Positions 62,205-64,000 of a stretch of DNA of 64,000 bases are shown piece by piece. Source of the DNA: Drechslerella dactyloides (Eukaryota > Ascomycota > Orbiliomycetes > Orbiliales > Orbiliaceae). The stretch spans positions 4,464,001-4,528,000 of the forward strand of contig JAGTWJ010000019.1 of the NCBI GenBank assembly GCA_020064725.1. Direction: 5' to 3'. Position 1 is the stretch's first letter. Each line of letters starts with the position of its first letter. The notes beneath the pieces were generated by a model that saw nothing but the letters and a program-made list of their open reading frames with translations, did no database searches and had not been told where the DNA came from. Both the position numbers and the translations under genes were made by a program.

Positions 62205-63422
62205 ATGAGGTCCAGTTCTCCTGCGGTGCCAACCGACCCTGTGGAAACGCGTGGAGATCCCCAAGGGCACAAGGTACCAAGGAAACTATGGCTCTTCGCC
62301 GGAATCATCATCTTCGGGGCCTTCTTGGGAACCCTGATATATATCGTAATCGTCTTCCCCGGGTCGACTTCGAATTTTCACACCCCTTCTGCCTTTTATC
62401 CAAGTTATTGCCCGACGAACATCTCCACAAATATACAATTGGTCAACGACTTTTGGCTAACACTGTACCCAAAGCTGCAGCCTGGTCCGAATTCTCTCAC
62501 ATGGGGGAACGGCACTTACTTCAGTGGCGATTTAGCCGCGTACAGTGCGACTGGCGTTGACCGCTACCACACCTACGCGCTGGATTGGGCCACTTCTAAT
62601 AACTTTTCTTTCGACCCATACCCTAAAATTGAAGCTGACTACCTCTGTGTTGGCTACGACTATATCGTCCTATATCTTCTCGATCCAAATCACCCTCCGA
62701 GCTATATCCTGCCAATCGATACTGAGATTCTCAGCCTGACAAACTCACCCCGGGTTGACGTCTGGACATGGGTGGACGCCCTCCATATGGCTATGCCGCA
62801 GTTCGCCCACCTCAGTGTTATTAGAAATGACACCCGTTACCTTGACAAGATGTATGAATTGTTCAATTACACCAAAAGAGCTGAGGGCGGCTCCGGGCTA
62901 TGGAACCCTGCCAAAGGGCTGTGGTGGCGCGACAAGGCCTTCGTGGGACGGAATATCTACTGGTCGCGTGGTAACGGCTGGGCGATAGCCGCGTTAGCCA
63001 AGGTCCTAGCCGTACTCCCACGTTCAGATGCGCACTACGACGAATACGTGTCGACGTTTCAGCAAATGGGGTCCGCCCTAGCGGCTATTCAGCAGAGCGA
63101 CGGCTTTTGGTATGTAAACCTAGGTAATTCGTCGGATTTTCCGGGGCCGGAGGCAAGTGGTACCTTGTTTTTTGTGTACGGACTCACCTGGGGAATCAAC
63201 CACCACTTTTTCGACGCCGCCGAATATGGGCCTATCGTGGCCAAAGCATGGGAAGCTGTCGTCAGGACTGCTGTTGCTCCTAACGGTCACCTAGGATACG
63301 TTCAAGGTATGGGCTACATGCCAGCAAGCAAGCAGCCCGTTACCTTCGCGTCAACGGCCGACTTTGGGGTGGGAGCCTTTTTACTAGCTGGCAGTGAGCT
63401 TGTAAAATTATGTGGAAAGTAG
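62205..63422 (+). CDS. GH105-type unsaturated rhamnogalacturonyl hydrolase, membrane-anchored
   Basis: Intronless 405-residue protein of the six-hairpin glycosidase fold, family GH105 (YteR/RhiN-like). Such enzymes release the unsaturated galacturonate from pectin-lyase products. The N-terminus is a polar 27-residue stretch ending in KVPRK, then one hydrophobic segment (about 28-52) with no obvious signal-peptidase site. This suggests a type II membrane protein facing the exterior or lumen, with several Asn-glycosylation sequons downstream. The catalytic region has VWTWVDALHMAMP (Asp191, expected general acid), WWRDK, YWSRGNGWAI (253-261), DGFWYVNL, EASGTLFFVYGL and DFGVGAFLLAGSE. ATG at 62205 is the first in frame; TTG at 62199 is not a credible start. 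It lies among several copies of the small TTGTCTCG elements. Confidence 0.85.
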   Translation: MRSSSPAVPTDPVETRGDPQGHKVPRKLWLFAGIIIFGAFLGTLIYIVIVFPGSTSNFHTPSAFYPSYCPTNISTNIQLVNDFWLTLYPKLQPGPNSLTWGNGTYFSGDLAAYSATGVDRYHTYALDWATSNNFSFDPYPKIEADYLCVGYDYIVLYLLDPNHPPSYILPIDTEILSLTNSPRVDVWTWVDALHMAMPQFAHLSVIRNDTRYLDKMYELFNYTKRAEGGSGLWNPAKGLWWRDKAFVGRNIYWSRGNGWAIAALAKVLAVLPRSDAHYDEYVSTFQQMGSALAAIQQSDGFWYVNLGNSSDFPGPEASGTLFFVYGLTWGINHHFFDAAEYGPIVAKAWEAVVRTAVAPNGHLGYVQGMGYMPASKQPVTFASTADFGVGAFLLAGSELVKLCGK

Positions 63423-63431
63423 CCAGCACCT

Positions 63432-63447
63432 GCAGTTTACGAGACCA
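63432..63447 (-). repeat. Reverse-oriented solo end of the TTGTCTCG family
   Basis: The plus strand reads GCAGTTTACGAGACCA, the reverse complement of TGGTCTCGTAAACTGC. It lies 10 bp past the GH105 stop codon. No direct repeat was found. Confidence 0.5.
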
Positions 63448-63880
63448 GCTACTGCCTTCTTGAAGGTATTATATATTGTACAATTGTATGTACCGCAACT
63501 CTAGCGCATAGGAAACTAGCTAGAGGCCATAAACACAATATGTTTCCAATGGTATCTCAAGGTCAACAAGCACTGCACGACTTCTCTGAATTATTAGGGA
63601 CTAGCTAAGAAAGTTGTATGTATCTTAAGTATATTTAAATAAATAGATCATAATTCTCTGTCCTAGGATCCTATGACCGGGATAAGTACCTAGAGTTGAG
63701 ACTTTAGAAACTAAATAAAGTTTATACTACTAAAATCAAATTACAAAAGGCATTCCTGGGATCGGAAGTATCAAATATACCTCTCCAGACTGCAGCACTT
63801 CGGCGAAGCCGCCGCATTTCGGTCTATAGACGAGACAAATTATACTATGTAGAAGTATCATCGTACGTTCACGGTCTATT

Positions 63881-63900
63881 GCTTCTAGTTCGCGAGACAA
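63881..63900 (-). mobile_element. 20-bp minimal insertion with near-perfect 8-bp flanks
   Basis: On the minus strand it reads TTGTCTCGCGAACTAGAAGC, starting with the constant end of the family. Flanks are GGTCTATT (63873-63880) and CGTCTATT (63901-63908), 7 of 8 identical. If a true duplication, this is the shortest copy and consists of little more than one terminus. Confidence 0.45.
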
Positions 63901-64000
63901 CGTCTATTACGGTCCACTTATCCCGATAAGCTCACTAGTGACTTCCACGGTTCCCTTTTTACGAAGAACGCTGTGGGCCCGAAATTGTTTCGGATCTGGA

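Larger units (their letters stand above)
63423..64000. other. Right-edge non-coding segment
   Basis: 3' flank of the GH105 gene. It contains a solo reverse end at 63432-63447, a CGAGACAA at 63830-63837, and a short insertion at 63881-63900 flanked by near-perfect repeats. No gene is seen before the window ends. Confidence 0.5.

Noticed and set aside
1..64000. CRISPR arrays, bacterial operons, phage or secondary-metabolite cluster
   Set aside because: No regularly spaced repeats, no polycistronic layout, and no PKS, NRPS or terpene synthase domains. Spliceosomal introns mark this as eukaryotic nuclear DNA.

Overview
The window looks like nuclear DNA of a filamentous ascomycete (Pezizomycotina). 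Most recognisable genes are split by short spliceosomal introns (about 75-220 bp; GT...AG, often with a CTAAC branch site). The products are typical fungal proteins: a SEA/GATOR2 subunit, the exon-junction protein Y14, Myb/SANT factors, Kel3, a short oxysterol-binding protein and RNA polymerase III subunit C34. Gene density is low, about 13 genes in 64 kb, with several gene-free stretches of 3-7 kb. I cannot name the genus from sequence alone. All exon junctions were read by eye and checked for phase; none is supported by transcripts here.

Layout. 0-4.7 kb: gene-free, with a 60-bp duplicated block and a decayed 33-bp tandem array. 4.7-7.9 kb: RTC1/SEA2 (WDR24), minus strand. About 9.2-9.4 kb: a tiny zinc-ribbon gene, minus, 5' end unresolved. 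14.1-14.6 kb: Y14/RBM8A, minus. 18.5-19.6 kb: a two-repeat Myb/SANT protein, minus. 19.6-26.8 kb: long gene-free block. 26.8-29.4 kb: ten-exon malic enzyme, minus. 32.3-33.3 kb: GFA/CENP-V-type zinc protein, minus. 38.4-39.5 kb: a second Myb-like protein, plus, behind a long CT-rich leader. 42.5-43.7 kb: choline/ethanolamine kinase family, minus. 48.2-49.2 kb: RPC34, plus. 51.0-52.5 kb: PTAR1/Ecm9-like protein, plus. 53.0-55.5 kb: KEL3/KLHDC4, minus, divergent from the oxysterol-binding protein at 56.6-58.4 kb, plus. 60.2-61.1 kb: Tim17/22/23-like membrane protein, minus. 62.2-63.4 kb: membrane-anchored GH105 glycoside hydrolase, plus.

The genes are mostly unrelated housekeeping or regulatory genes. 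There is no evident operon-like cluster or biosynthetic gene cluster. The best candidate for something undescribed is a family of very small insertions (about 20-79 bp). One end is constant (TTGTCTCG, then YRARCCAGAC). Three copies are flanked by perfect 8-9 bp direct repeats and a fourth by a 7-of-8 bp repeat. One copy (61632-61710) is a complete miniature palindromic element with two matching ends. Several solo ends are scattered through the gene-free DNA, and copies are concentrated around the GH105 gene.
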